From NCBI RefSeq assembly GCF_007830175.1, contig NZ_VLKH01000004.1, forward strand, positions 346,399-410,398: DNA of 64,000 nt, in the 5' to 3' direction. Shown here in pieces: positions 14,580 through 23,925 of this stretch. Origin of the DNA: Sedimentibacter saalensis. GTDB lineage: Bacteria > Bacillota > Clostridia > Tissierellales > Sedimentibacteraceae. The stretch's first letter is position 1, and each line of letters starts with the position of its first letter. The notes beneath the pieces were generated by a model. It had not been told where the DNA came from. It worked only from the letters and a program-made list of their open reading frames with translations, and searched no databases. The position numbers and the translations under genes were made by a program.

Positions 14580-16857
14580 CAAAGGTGTCAGAAAAAAAGA
14601 TGCTTTAGCACTGGTTACAGGAAAACCCGTTTACACAGATGATATAGCGCCAAATTGCCTGACTGTAAAGCTCTTAAGAAGTCCTCATGCTCATGCCATG
14701 ATTGAAGATATCAGCACTGAGAAAGCAAAAAAAGTGCCCGGCATAGAATGCGTGCTCACATATGAAGATGTTCCCAAAACTAGGTTCACAACTGCAGGAC
14801 AGACATACCCTGAGTTCAGTCCTTACGACAGGTCAATTCTTGACAAACATATACGATGTGTGGGAGATCCTGTTGCAATAGTTGCAGGATGGGATGAAAA
14901 ATCCGTTGACAAGGCTATTGGATTGTTAAAGGTAAAATACAATGTTCTAGAGCCGATTCTTGACTTTAGAAAAGCAAAGGACAATAAAATAATTGTGCAC
15001 CCCGAAGAAGATTTCAAGGCACTGGTTGATGTTGGAACAGACAAAGACAGAAACATATGTGCTTCGGAAGTTTTTGAATTTGGAAATGTTGAAGAAGAAT
15101 TAAAAAAATGTTCTCAAATCATAGATGAAACATATCACACAAAGGCAAATCATCAGACTGCAATGGAAACATTCAGGACGTACACATACATGGATGCTTA
15201 CGGCAGGCTTAACATTTTAAGCTCCACCCAGGTGCCTTTCCATATAAGACGTATAATGGCAAATGCTCTGGACATACCGAAATCAAAAATACGTGTTATT
15301 AAGCCTAGAATTGGCGGAGGCTTCGGCTCTAAACAATCTTCTGTCAGTGAAATGTTCCCTGCAGTTGTAACATGGATAACAGGAAAACCTGCAAAAATTG
15401 TGTTCTCAAGAAAAGAAAGCCTTACAAACGGAAGCCCGAGACATGAAAGTGAAATCAGAATACGCCTTGGGGCAGATGATGATGGAATGATAAAGGCTAT
15501 ACACATGGACACATTGTGGAATGCAGGAGCTTACGGTGACCATGGCCCTACAACAGTTGGTCTTGCCGGACACAAAGCCATGACTATCTATAACAGCGCT
15601 GCTGCATATAAGTTCAATTACGATGTGTTGTACACAAATACCATGGGCGGCGGTGCTTACAGAGGATATGGTGCAACACAGGGATTCTTTGCACTTGAAT
15701 CAGCCATAAATGAGCTGGCAGCACGACTTAACATGGACCCCACAGAACTTAGAATGAAAAACATGCTCACCCAATCACAGGTTGGAAATAAAATGCCCAC
15801 ATACTACAATGAAGAGCTTAAAAGCTGCACATTGGACAAGTGTCTCTTAAGAGCTAAAGAAATGATAGGCTGGGATGAAAAGTACCCGTGCAAAGACATG
15901 GGAAACCATAAGGTAAGATCCGTTGGCGTTGCTGTATGCATGCAGGGTTCAGGTATTTCAAACGTTGATGTTGGAGCAGTGGAAATAAGGCTCAATGATG
16001 ACGGCTTCTACACATTGATGATAGGCGCTACTGACATGGGAACGGGCTGCGACACCATTCTTTCACAGATAGCTGCAGAATGTCTTGAATGCGAACTGGA
16101 CAACATTGCAGTAAACGGCGTTGATACAGATGTGTCTCCTTACGACACAGGATCCTATGCTTCAAGCACAACATACATTACAGGAATGGCTGTTATTAAA
16201 GCATGTGAAGCTCTTAAAAATAAAATACTTCATGAAGGAGCCAGACTTCTTAATCTTAATTCTGATGACGTTGAGTTTAACGGCAAGGAAGTGTTCTCCC
16301 TGAAAGAAAACAAGAGTATTTCATTAAAAGACATTGGAAATAACAGCCTTGTTGGATTCAACAACTATCTTACAGCCTCAGCATCTAACTATTCTCCTAC
16401 ATCACCTCCTCCATTCATGGCTGGAATTGTAGAAATCGAACTAGACAAGCTTACAGGCAAAGTGGACATAATTGATTATGCTGCAGTTGTTGACTGCGGA
16501 ACTCCTATAAATCCAAACCTAGCAAGAGTCCAGACTGAAGGCGGATTAGTCCAGGGAATAGGAATGACGCTGTTTGAAGATATAATTTATGATGAGAATG
16601 GACGTATGATGAACGATTCATTTATGCAGTACAAAATTCCATCCAGAATAGATGCCGGCAACATAAGAGTTGAATTTGAATCAAGCTATGAACCCACAGG
16701 TCCGTTCGGGGCAAAATCCATAGGTGAAGTGGTTATAAACACTCCTGCACCTGCAATTGCAAATGCCATTTACAATGCAACAGCATTAAACTTCAGGGAA
16801 CTTCCCATAACTGCTGAAAAAATAGCCTTGAAAATGCTTGAAAGAAATAATATTTAA
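14566..16857 (+). CDS. Molybdenum hydroxylase large subunit, xanthine/purine dehydrogenase-like
   Basis: A 763-residue molybdopterin-binding subunit. The a/b hammerhead domain is at the N-terminus. Cofactor motifs are GGGFGSKQ (249-256) and AYRGYG (364-369, the loop carrying the substrate-site Arg), and GAKSIGE ends in Glu721, the catalytic base. AYRGYGATQ is typical of clostridial purine/xanthine dehydrogenases. The nearby yqeB, yqeC and MocA-like genes (27.5-29.6 kb) and guanine deaminase (29.8 kb) make this a candidate selenium-dependent molybdenum hydroxylase acting on purines. The labile selenium ligand leaves no mark in the sequence, so this is inferred from context. Nicotinate or aldehyde substrates are less likely. 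Confidence 0.86.
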   Translation: MKIVNKGVRKKDALALVTGKPVYTDDIAPNCLTVKLLRSPHAHAMIEDISTEKAKKVPGIECVLTYEDVPKTRFTTAGQTYPEFSPYDRSILDKHIRCVGDPVAIVAGWDEKSVDKAIGLLKVKYNVLEPILDFRKAKDNKIIVHPEEDFKALVDVGTDKDRNICASEVFEFGNVEEELKKCSQIIDETYHTKANHQTAMETFRTYTYMDAYGRLNILSSTQVPFHIRRIMANALDIPKSKIRVIKPRIGGGFGSKQSSVSEMFPAVVTWITGKPAKIVFSRKESLTNGSPRHESEIRIRLGADDDGMIKAIHMDTLWNAGAYGDHGPTTVGLAGHKAMTIYNSAAAYKFNYDVLYTNTMGGGAYRGYGATQGFFALESAINELAARLNMDPTELRMKNMLTQSQVGNKMPTYYNEELKSCTLDKCLLRAKEMIGWDEKYPCKDMGNHKVRSVGVAVCMQGSGISNVDVGAVEIRLNDDGFYTLMIGATDMGTGCDTILSQIAAECLECELDNIAVNGVDTDVSPYDTGSYASSTTYITGMAVIKACEALKNKILHEGARLLNLNSDDVEFNGKEVFSLKENKSISLKDIGNNSLVGFNNYLTASASNYSPTSPPPFMAGIVEIELDKLTGKVDIIDYAAVVDCGTPINPNLARVQTEGGLVQGIGMTLFEDIIYDENGRMMNDSFMQYKIPSRIDAGNIRVEFESSYEPTGPFGAKSIGEVVINTPAPAIANAIYNATALNFRELPITAEKIALKMLERNNI

Positions 16858-16861
16858 TATG

Positions 16862-16887
16862 CTGCTGCACGTTTGTGCAGCAGTTTT
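16862..16887 (+). terminator. Intrinsic terminator of the hydroxylase operon
   Basis: Perfect nine-bp stem CTGCTGCAC (16862-16870) with GTGCAGCAG (16875-16883) followed by TTTT, five bases after the stop codon. Confidence 0.75.
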
Positions 16888-16898
16888 AAATTAAAAAA

Positions 16899-17076
16899 GT
16901 TGCTCCATGATGCAGCAACTTCAGGTGGATGACAAATAAACTTTCGACGTTGTCATTCTGAGGGCTTAGCCCGAAGAATCTCAGGTTTTCAATAAAGATG
17001 AGATTCTTCACTATCGTTCAGGATGACTGCGTCAGTGTTTGTCAATGGTCTGAGTTGCTCCATGTTGTGCAGCAAC
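16899..17076. repeat. Terminator-nested small repeat element, copy B1
   Basis: Two near-identical stem-loops (16899-16919 and 17054-17076, both beginning GTTGCTCCATG and ending CAGCAAC) flank an element. Its outer ends are TCAGGTGGATGACAAA (16921) and TTTGTCAATGGTCTGA (17038-17053). The inner module (about 16945-17033) starts GACGTTGTCATTCTGAG and ends with the complementary GGATGACTGCGTC. It contains inverted GAATCTCA/TGAGATTC segments. Related copies are at 34473, 41273 and 47654. It fills the gap between the convergent hydroxylase and nagA genes and is non-coding. Confidence 0.75.
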
Positions 17077-17117
17077 CTTCTAATTAGTTTTACCGTCACA
17101 GTATTAATTTCTTATCA

Positions 17118-18275
17118 TTACTTCTTAAATATTACATTCCCACCTTTTATCACACAAGAAACATTAACATTATCATCAAGCAACAACATATCTGCATCCT
17201 TTCCGACTTCAATGCTTCCTTTGTTAACATGAACGCCTATAGCTCTTGCAGGTGATAAGCTGGCCATTTTTACTGCTTCATGTATAGGAACATTTAAAAA
17301 TTTCACCATATTGTATACTGCTTTGTTTAAATTTAAAGTTGAGCCTGCCAGACTGCCATCTGACAAGCGAGCTTCGCCGTTAATTACCATTACCTTTTGT
17401 CCGCCTAATTCAAATTCGCCGTCTTTTAAACCTGCTGCCCGCATGGCATCTGAAACTAACACTGCTTTATCTGTTCCCTTTGCCTTTAATGCCAGTTTAA
17501 TTGCAGCATCATGCAAATGGATTCTGTCACATATTAATTCACAACAAACTCTGTCATCTGTCAATGATGCTCCAACAATTCCAGGTTCTCTATGATTAAA
17601 ACTTCTCATGCCATTATATAAATGGGTTGAAATTGTTGCACCATTATTTATGCCATTCATGGCTTCTTCATAAGTAGCATTGCTGTGTGCCATGGATACT
17701 GCAACATTTTTTTCCTTTAAATATCTGATTAACTCAAGTGCTCCGTCTTTTTCAGGCGCAATGGATACCATTTTTAATTTATTGTCTGATATTTTTATTA
17801 ATTCTTTAATAAAAATAATATCCGGATCTCTTATAAATTTATCCGGCTGAGCTCCTTTTTTGCTATGGGAAAAAAATGGTCCTTCCAAATGAATTCCAAG
17901 TATTTGTGATGAATTTTCCTTATTTTCATAATTTGCAATGTTTTTTACAGCTTCAACAATATTCTCATATGACTGCGTTAAAACAGTTCCTAAATATGAA
18001 GTTACACCGTTTTGCAAATGATATTTACCTATGGAATCTATGGCTTCTATAGTTGAATCCATAAAATCATATCCTGAATTACCGTGGTTATGAATATCTA
18101 TAAAACCTGGTGATAAGTATTGGCCTTTTCCATCTATAATTTCATCAAATTCAATATTTTGCATATTTTCCTGCAAATCAATTTTAGTAATTTTACCTTG
18201 TTTTACTAAAACTTCATATCCGATTAATACTTCAGAAGGAGTAATGATTTTAATGTTTCTAAGCAATATACTCAT
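17118..18275 (-). CDS. nagA: N-acetylglucosamine-6-phosphate deacetylase
   Basis: 385 residues from ATG 18275, which has AGGTGGG six bases upstream; a TTG two codons earlier would touch the ribosome site. It is an amidohydrolase with DIHNHG, the EGPF segment HLEGPFFSHSKKGA, AHSNAT, THLYNGM and the catalytic-Asp motif VSDAMRAAG. It converts GlcNAc-6-phosphate to glucosamine-6-phosphate and acetate in the cytoplasm. Its start overlaps the nagB stop (ATGA). It is the last gene of the amino-sugar operon. Confidence 0.95.
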   Translation of the reverse strand: MSILLRNIKIITPSEVLIGYEVLVKQGKITKIDLQENMQNIEFDEIIDGKGQYLSPGFIDIHNHGNSGYDFMDSTIEAIDSIGKYHLQNGVTSYLGTVLTQSYENIVEAVKNIANYENKENSSQILGIHLEGPFFSHSKKGAQPDKFIRDPDIIFIKELIKISDNKLKMVSIAPEKDGALELIRYLKEKNVAVSMAHSNATYEEAMNGINNGATISTHLYNGMRSFNHREPGIVGASLTDDRVCCELICDRIHLHDAAIKLALKAKGTDKAVLVSDAMRAAGLKDGEFELGGQKVMVINGEARLSDGSLAGSTLNLNKAVYNMVKFLNVPIHEAVKMASLSPARAIGVHVNKGSIEVGKDADMLLLDDNVNVSCVIKGGNVIFKK

Positions 18276-19030
18276 AGACAACCCACCTTTAGAAAATTGT
18301 AATCTTTTATGTTTTCAGCTGCTTCATTATCAAGTAAAATTGTTATATTATTGTGAAGCTGCAATATAGATGCCGGCAGTCTGGGATCTATTTTGCCGCT
18401 TATAGTTTTTGAAATAGCTTCAGCTTTTGATGAACCTGCTGCTATTAAAACTATTTTCTTAGCCGACAGTATTGTTTTTATTCCCATAGTTATGGCTTTT
18501 TTCGGAACATCTTCAATTTTATTAAAGAATCTTGAATTAATATTTATAGTATTTTGATGTAATTTAACTTCGTGTGTATGGGGTTCAAAATATTCAGCTG
18601 GTTCATTAAATCCTATATGTCCATTTTTGCCGATCCCCAGAAATAATATATCTATGAAACCAGCCTTTTTAATTTTATTTTCATAATTAAGACATTCTGA
18701 TTCAATGCTGCTTGTCATCCCATTTGGAATATTAATGTTCGCCCAGTTAATGTCAATATGTGAGAACAGATTTTTTTCCATGAAAAAATAATAACTGTTT
18801 TTATCAGTCTTATTAAGACCAATATATTCGTCAAGATTAAATGTTTTAATATTTTTAAAAGATATATTATTTTTTTTGTATTCATTGACAACTATTTTGT
18901 ACATCTCCAATGGAGTGCTGCCTGTAGGCAAGCCCAGCACTGCATTTTCTTTATTTTTAACTGTATTTAACAAATAGCCAGCTGCCAGGCTGCTTATTTC
19001 CTGATAGCTGTTTTTTATTATAACTTCCAT
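18272..19030 (-). CDS. nagB: Glucosamine-6-phosphate deaminase
   Basis: 252 residues from ATG 19030, which follows AGAGGG closely. Motifs are GLPTGSTPLEMY (phosphate binding), NLDEYIGL (catalytic-Asp region) and LGIGKNGHIGFNEP (active-site His). It makes fructose-6-phosphate and ammonia, feeding glycolysis. It overlaps nagA by 4 bp and starts one base after the murQ stop codon. The protein is of the short Firmicute type without the allosteric C-terminal extension of the E. coli enzyme. Confidence 0.95.
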   Translation of the reverse strand: MEVIIKNSYQEISSLAAGYLLNTVKNKENAVLGLPTGSTPLEMYKIVVNEYKKNNISFKNIKTFNLDEYIGLNKTDKNSYYFFMEKNLFSHIDINWANINIPNGMTSSIESECLNYENKIKKAGFIDILFLGIGKNGHIGFNEPAEYFEPHTHEVKLHQNTININSRFFNKIEDVPKKAITMGIKTILSAKKIVLIAAGSSKAEAISKTISGKIDPRLPASILQLHNNITILLDNEAAENIKDYNFLKVGCL

Positions 19031-19031
19031 T

Positions 19032-19970
19032 TTACCCTCTAACAGTCTTTGCATTAAGATATTTTTTTCCTAATTGAATTGCATCGATTACAAACCCTTC
19101 TGACTGCATCAAATAATCTTTAGCTTCATCTAAAGAACAATCCGTTTCATATATAACAATTGCTTCTTTTAAATTCCAATTTGTTTTTTCAAGAATTAAT
19201 TTTGCTTCATCTTCATTTTCAACATTTGTTATATTTTTAAATATTCTTAACGCCCTTTGTCTTAATTTTGAATTTGATGCCTGCAAATCAACCATTAAAT
19301 TTTTATACGTCTTTCCCAGCTTTATCATGGTTGTTGTGCTGATTATGTTAAGTATCATTTTTTGAGCTGTTCCTGATTTAAGCCTTGTTGAGCCTGATAT
19401 AACTTCCGGCCCCACTATGACTTCAATGCTGACATCAGCAAGCTTTCCTGTTTCTGAATTTGGATTACAGGATATTGCAATTGCTTTAGCTCCAACAGCT
19501 TTAGCATACTTTATTGCACCTTTAACATATGGTGTTCTTCCGCTGGCTGCAACTCCTATCAATACATCATTAGAATTGAATTTCTCTTTTATTAAGTCAT
19601 TGACACCGCTGTTTTCATCGTCTTCAATTCCTTCCACTGCATTTCTGAGGGCTATGTCACCACCTGCAATTAGGCCCTTAACCAACTCTGGATTTGTATT
19701 AAATGTAGGAGGACATTCTGAAGCATCTAATACTCCCAGTCTGCCGCTTGTTCCTGCTCCAACTATAATCAGTCTTCCATTGTTTCTTAAAGCTGATACT
19801 GTTATGTCAACGGCTTTAGTGATTTCGGGTATAACATTTTCTACAGCAAAAGCTACTTTTTTATCTTCGTTGTTTATAGCTTCTATTATTTCTCTTATGC
19901 TCATCTTATCTATGTTAGAGGTATTTTCGTTTAATTGTTCCGTTATCATACCATTTTCAATAATTGTCAT
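19032..19970 (-). CDS. murQ: N-acetylmuramic acid 6-phosphate etherase
   Basis: 312 residues. It has an SIS-domain sugar-phosphate fold with the signature VGAGTSGRLGVLDASE (about 70-85), GVAASGRTPYV and the strongly conserved SGSTRLKSGTAQK near residue 190. A UBA-like helical end follows. It removes lactate from MurNAc-6-phosphate, giving GlcNAc-6-phosphate for NagA. Its presence is what identifies this operon as a peptidoglycan-sugar pathway rather than a chitin pathway. TAGGAG precedes the ATG. Confidence 0.96.
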   Translation of the reverse strand: MTIIENGMITEQLNENTSNIDKMSIREIIEAINNEDKKVAFAVENVIPEITKAVDITVSALRNNGRLIIVGAGTSGRLGVLDASECPPTFNTNPELVKGLIAGGDIALRNAVEGIEDDENSGVNDLIKEKFNSNDVLIGVAASGRTPYVKGAIKYAKAVGAKAIAISCNPNSETGKLADVSIEVIVGPEVISGSTRLKSGTAQKMILNIISTTTMIKLGKTYKNLMVDLQASNSKLRQRALRIFKNITNVENEDEAKLILEKTNWNLKEAIVIYETDCSLDEAKDYLMQSEGFVIDAIQLGKKYLNAKTVRG

Positions 19971-19980
19971 TTATTTGCTC

Positions 19981-21078
19981 CTACATTTCTAAATTGATTC
20001 CTGTTTCTTTATTAAACATGTGAATTTTGTCCCATTTGAAAGATATGTTTATCTTATGGTCTGTTTTAATATCATAGCGTGTCTCGCTTCTTATAACGAT
20101 TTTATTGTCATTAATTCTTGAATGTATTAACATTTCATTTCCCATTAACTCTGATACGTCAACATTTATTTCGTAGCTGTCTTGTAACTTGTCTGTGATT
20201 GAAATGCACTCAGGTCTTACACCAAGCGTTATTGGCTGTGATTTAATATTTTTTGATTTAAACTTTTCAACATATTCTTTTGATAAGTTTATTGTATGTC
20301 CATTAAATATAATAAAATAATTATCGTCTTCACAACTTAATTCTGCTTCAAAGAAATTCATTTGAGGAGTACCGATAAATCCTGCCACAAATACATTTGA
20401 TGGATTTTCATATACATTTTGAGGTGTATCAACTTGATTAACAACTCCATCTTTCATTATTACTATTCTGTCTCCCAGTGTCATGGCTTCTGTCTGATCA
20501 TGTGTTACATATATAAAAGTGGTGTTAAGTCTTTTATGAAGTTTTAATATTTCAGTTCTCATTTCATTTCTAAGCTTTGCATCCAGGTTTGACAATGGCT
20601 CATCCATTAAAAACACCTTTGGGTCTCTCACTATTGCTCTGCCTATGGCAACCCTTTGTCTTTGTCCACCTGAAAGTGCACGTGGCTTTCTTTTTAAATA
20701 CTCTTCTATTCCTAATATCTTTGCAGCATTAATAACCCTGTCATTTATTTCTTCTTTGCTCATTTTTCTTATTTTCAAACCAAAAGCCATGTTATCATAC
20801 ACAGTCATATGCGGATACAAGGCATAGTTTTGAAATACCATGGCAATATCTCTGTCCTTAGGAGCAACATCATTAACTTTTCTATTTTCTATATACAGTT
20901 CTCCTTGGGTTATTTCTTCCAGCCCTGCTACCATTCGTAAAGTAGTAGTCTTGCCGCATCCTGATGGTCCGACTAAGACTATAAATTCCTTGTCTTGTAT
21001 TTCCAGATTCAAATCTTCAACTGCTGTTACATCATGATCATATTTTTTATATATATTTTTTAATGTTATAGATGCCAC
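19981..21078 (-). CDS. ugpC: Sugar ABC importer ATPase (MsmX/UgpC type)
   Basis: 365 residues. Walker A is GPSGCGKTT (about 37-45), the Q-loop MVFQNYALYPHMTV is typical of carbohydrate importers, the signature is LSGGQRQRV and Walker B is VFLMDEPLSNLD. The C-terminal TOBE/MalK-type regulatory domain starts near residue 240 with the GTPQMNFFEA motif. It energises the two permeases encoded at 23.1-24.9 kb. The family often serves several importers, but here the gene is inside the importer operon, so a dedicated role is likely. Confidence 0.93.
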   Translation of the reverse strand: MASITLKNIYKKYDHDVTAVEDLNLEIQDKEFIVLVGPSGCGKTTTLRMVAGLEEITQGELYIENRKVNDVAPKDRDIAMVFQNYALYPHMTVYDNMAFGLKIRKMSKEEINDRVINAAKILGIEEYLKRKPRALSGGQRQRVAIGRAIVRDPKVFLMDEPLSNLDAKLRNEMRTEILKLHKRLNTTFIYVTHDQTEAMTLGDRIVIMKDGVVNQVDTPQNVYENPSNVFVAGFIGTPQMNFFEAELSCEDDNYFIIFNGHTINLSKEYVEKFKSKNIKSQPITLGVRPECISITDKLQDSYEINVDVSELMGNEMLIHSRINDNKIVIRSETRYDIKTDHKINISFKWDKIHMFNKETGINLEM

Positions 21079-22004
21079 GTTTTCCTCCTGGTTTCATATA
21101 GATTAAATACTGCTTCTGTTACCATTATGTCCTTATTAATAAACAGGCAATTTTTACTGTATTTTGAAACTTCATTTTTATATGATTCAAGTACAACAAT
21201 GCTGTTATGAAATACTCCCCCATTTAAGCCAATTTTTATATTTTCGTCAGTTTTAAATTCCTTAATTGCTGATACAGTTGTTTCTGCTAAATATTTCCCT
21301 GCATCTTCTAAAAGTTTTACTGCAGCAGCATTATCTTTATCTGATAGATTTACAATTATATGAAACAGTGAAGCTACTGTTTTTTTGGGATTGTCATAAA
21401 CAAACTTCTTAATCACCTTGGGTACAATTTCTGTAATTTCTTTTTGAGAATTTGGAAGACTGCCCCAAATTTCTCTAATGATCTTTGTACTTAATTCATC
21501 TAACTCAAGTCCGTTATCTATTTGTGCAGCTATTCTTTTAAGAGCTTCAACAGCAGTATGATAACCGCTTCCTTTATCTCCTAAAATATGGCCCCATCCT
21601 CCAATAACTTTTCCTTCATTATTTTTTTGAACATATACAGAAGCACCTGTTCCAGCTATTGCAATTATTCCATCTTCATTTTTCAAGTACGCTTTTGCTG
21701 TCATTTCAGCATCATTCAATATAATGTTGTCCAGCATAAATTTATCTTTTATGTAATTATGTAAAATTTCCTTAAAATCTCCGGTGTCGGCACCGGCCAT
21801 TCCAACTGCTAAAAATCTGCATTCACCTTTTATACTTTCCAAACAGCTTTCAATCAACTTGCTTATATTGGCAATTGTTTGCTTGGCATCAACTGAAGGA
21901 TTGCCGTATCCTCCGTTATTTTCAAATATTAAATTTTGTTCCAAGTCATATGCTGCAAGATGTGACTTAGTTCCTCCAGATTCTATACCGATTATATATT
22001 CCAT
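21066..22004 (-). CDS. BadF/BadG-family N-acetyl amino-sugar kinase (MurK/NagK-like)
   Basis: 312 residues of the ASKHA kinase fold. The phosphate-1 motif is GIESGGTKSHLA (residues 5-16), the phosphate-2 region IAIAGTGASVYV and the adenosine region GLNGGVFHNS. In Clostridium acetobutylicum the related MurK phosphorylates both MurNAc and GlcNAc. Because the sugar enters by an ABC importer, not a phosphotransferase system, this pathway needs exactly such a kinase before MurQ and NagA act. It overlaps the ATPase gene by 13 bp. Confidence 0.85.
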   Translation of the reverse strand: MEYIIGIESGGTKSHLAAYDLEQNLIFENNGGYGNPSVDAKQTIANISKLIESCLESIKGECRFLAVGMAGADTGDFKEILHNYIKDKFMLDNIILNDAEMTAKAYLKNEDGIIAIAGTGASVYVQKNNEGKVIGGWGHILGDKGSGYHTAVEALKRIAAQIDNGLELDELSTKIIREIWGSLPNSQKEITEIVPKVIKKFVYDNPKKTVASLFHIIVNLSDKDNAAAVKLLEDAGKYLAETTVSAIKEFKTDENIKIGLNGGVFHNSIVVLESYKNEVSKYSKNCLFINKDIMVTEAVFNLYETRRKTWHL

Positions 22005-22018
22005 ATGTCTTCCCAGCT

Positions 22019-23068
22019 TTATTTTATAGATGTTAAAGCAATATTGTGTATATTTCTTCTTAAGCTTACTAATTTAGTATTATCTCGGGATGGGTGGATT
22101 CTGTTAGTTAAAAGTATGAAAGCTTTTTTGTTGACTAAATCCATGATTATTGAAGTTCCAGTAAAACCGCTGTGATATATTGTTCTGTCACCGGCAAAAT
22201 CACACAATGCAGCATTCTTTCCCTTAACCCACCAGCCTAATCCTCTGTCGTCATTTAATCCTTCTGTATGTAATTTTGAAATCAATTTGATTGTTTGTTT
22301 GCTTAAAACTGTTTGTCCGTTAAACTCACCGTCATTTAAATACATTCTTGCAAAGTTCTTTAAATCACCGGCTGTTGAAAACAGTCCTGCATGTCCTGCA
22401 ACTCCCCCAAGAACATATGATTTTTCATCATGTACCATACCTTTAATAATTTTATTGCGCATTTTACAAAATTCAGTTGGAACACAAAGCCCTTTTATTT
22501 CATCTTTTGGACTAAAGAATGTATCAGTCATATTAAGTTTATTAAATACATTTTCTTCTGCAAATTTTTCATAGGACCCTGTTAAGGCATCAATTATAAA
22601 TCCCAACAAAATGAATCCAATATCTGAATACAACACCTGCTTTTCAAACCGTAGGTCATTTACTTTGTTGTTGAACACTGCATCAATTAATTGCTCCTTG
22701 TTCATTTCTTTGCAGTCTATATCAGCATCATGACCTGATGTATGAGTCAACAGATGTCTTATTGTTACCTTATTGTTTTTATATCTTGGCAATATGTCTG
22801 AAACCGGCGTATCCAGGTGCAAAACCCCTTGTTCCATCAGCATCATGATTGATGTTGTTGTTGAAATGACCTTGGTCAGTGAAGCTAAATCATATATGGC
22901 ATTATCAATTAGATTTTCTTCAGTTGGTATTAGCTGTGATTTTCCAAAGCATTTCATGTATGAATCTTTTTCATCCATAAGAACAAACGCAGCTCCAGGA
23001 AAAGTTTGATTTTCGCACAAGCTAATAATGTAATTTTCTAAATATTCAACTCTTTCTTTAATAAACAT
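22019..23068 (-). CDS. Beta-lactamase-fold serine hydrolase (YbbE-like)
   Basis: 349 residues from ATG 23068, which has AAGGAGAG just upstream. It has the class-C beta-lactamase/PBP-like fold with the nucleophile motif SLTK (DLASLTKV), the YSD motif (YSDIGFILLG) in place of YxN, and HSGFTGT in place of KTG. No signal peptide is present, so it appears cytoplasmic unless exported otherwise. Bacillus subtilis has a related gene, ybbE, beside murQ, murR, murP, amiE and nagZ in its cell-wall recycling cluster. A role in trimming muropeptides or esters is likely but unproven. Confidence 0.8.
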   Translation of the reverse strand: MFIKERVEYLENYIISLCENQTFPGAAFVLMDEKDSYMKCFGKSQLIPTEENLIDNAIYDLASLTKVISTTTSIMMLMEQGVLHLDTPVSDILPRYKNNKVTIRHLLTHTSGHDADIDCKEMNKEQLIDAVFNNKVNDLRFEKQVLYSDIGFILLGFIIDALTGSYEKFAEENVFNKLNMTDTFFSPKDEIKGLCVPTEFCKMRNKIIKGMVHDEKSYVLGGVAGHAGLFSTAGDLKNFARMYLNDGEFNGQTVLSKQTIKLISKLHTEGLNDDRGLGWWVKGKNAALCDFAGDRTIYHSGFTGTSIIMDLVNKKAFILLTNRIHPSRDNTKLVSLRRNIHNIALTSIK

Positions 23069-23078
23069 AAATCTCTCC

Positions 23079-23912
23079 TTATTCCTTAAGGCCGCCAACC
23101 AGAAATCCTTTGGCAATTCTGTCCTGAAATATAATATATATTAAAATTGTAGGTAGTGTGGCTATTATTACTGCTGCAAACAAGACTGTCCACGTTGCGT
23201 TATATTGCTGCTGAACCTGCAATGATCTGAGTCCCACAGCCACTGTCTGAAGTTCTGGATTTGTAAGCAGTATGGATGGAAGGAAATAGTCATTCCAAAT
23301 ATTAATTGCAGTAATTATAGTAACTGCAATTGTTGCTTCTCTTGCCATGGGAAACATAACATTCCAGAACACCTTAAAATCGCTGGCTCCGTCAATAAAT
23401 GCTGCTTCAGCATAACTCCACGATATTTTTTTAAAGAAAGAATAAAAAATTACCATGTTTGTTCCCATGCCGGTAGCATACATAACTATTAATCCGTATA
23501 TATTAAATAAACCTGTGTCTTTTAAGAAAACATACAATGGAGCGAGTGTTCCTGATGTTGGTATTAAGAATCCAACTATTGCCATACCGTATATCAGCTT
23601 ATTACCTCTAAATTTGTATTTTGCCAGTATATATGCTGTACCGGCTGAACAGATTACCTGAAGAACCGTACCAACAATTGTTAAAACAATACTTGTCTTA
23701 AAATATGAGAGCATGTTTGTTTCTTTAAGAGCCCTTGCATAATTTGTAAAATCAAACTTTGCAGGAAGACTCCATGTGCTGCTATAAAATTCAGAAACTG
23801 TTTTAAATGAATTAATTAAAACCCATATATAAGGGAAAATTAATGAAAATGCATATGAAAACAACAATACTTCAATTAATATTAGAACAGTCTTGCTAAA
23901 TTTTCTTCCCAA
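23079..23912 (-). CDS. Sugar ABC importer permease, MalG type
   Basis: About 277 residues with six membrane helices and the EAA loop EAAFIDGASDFKVFWNVMFP that docks on the ATPase. I choose TTG 23912 as start: AAAGGAGG lies seven bases upstream and the resulting protein begins MGRKFSKTV, the normal length for this family. Starting further upstream would overlap the partner permease and add a hydrophilic tail. It follows the other permease gene by 13 bp. Confidence 0.88.
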   Translation of the reverse strand: MGRKFSKTVLILIEVLLFSYAFSLIFPYIWVLINSFKTVSEFYSSTWSLPAKFDFTNYARALKETNMLSYFKTSIVLTIVGTVLQVICSAGTAYILAKYKFRGNKLIYGMAIVGFLIPTSGTLAPLYVFLKDTGLFNIYGLIVMYATGMGTNMVIFYSFFKKISWSYAEAAFIDGASDFKVFWNVMFPMAREATIAVTIITAINIWNDYFLPSILLTNPELQTVAVGLRSLQVQQQYNATWTVLFAAVIIATLPTILIYIIFQDRIAKGFLVGGLKE

Positions 23913-23925
23913 TTTATATCCTCCT

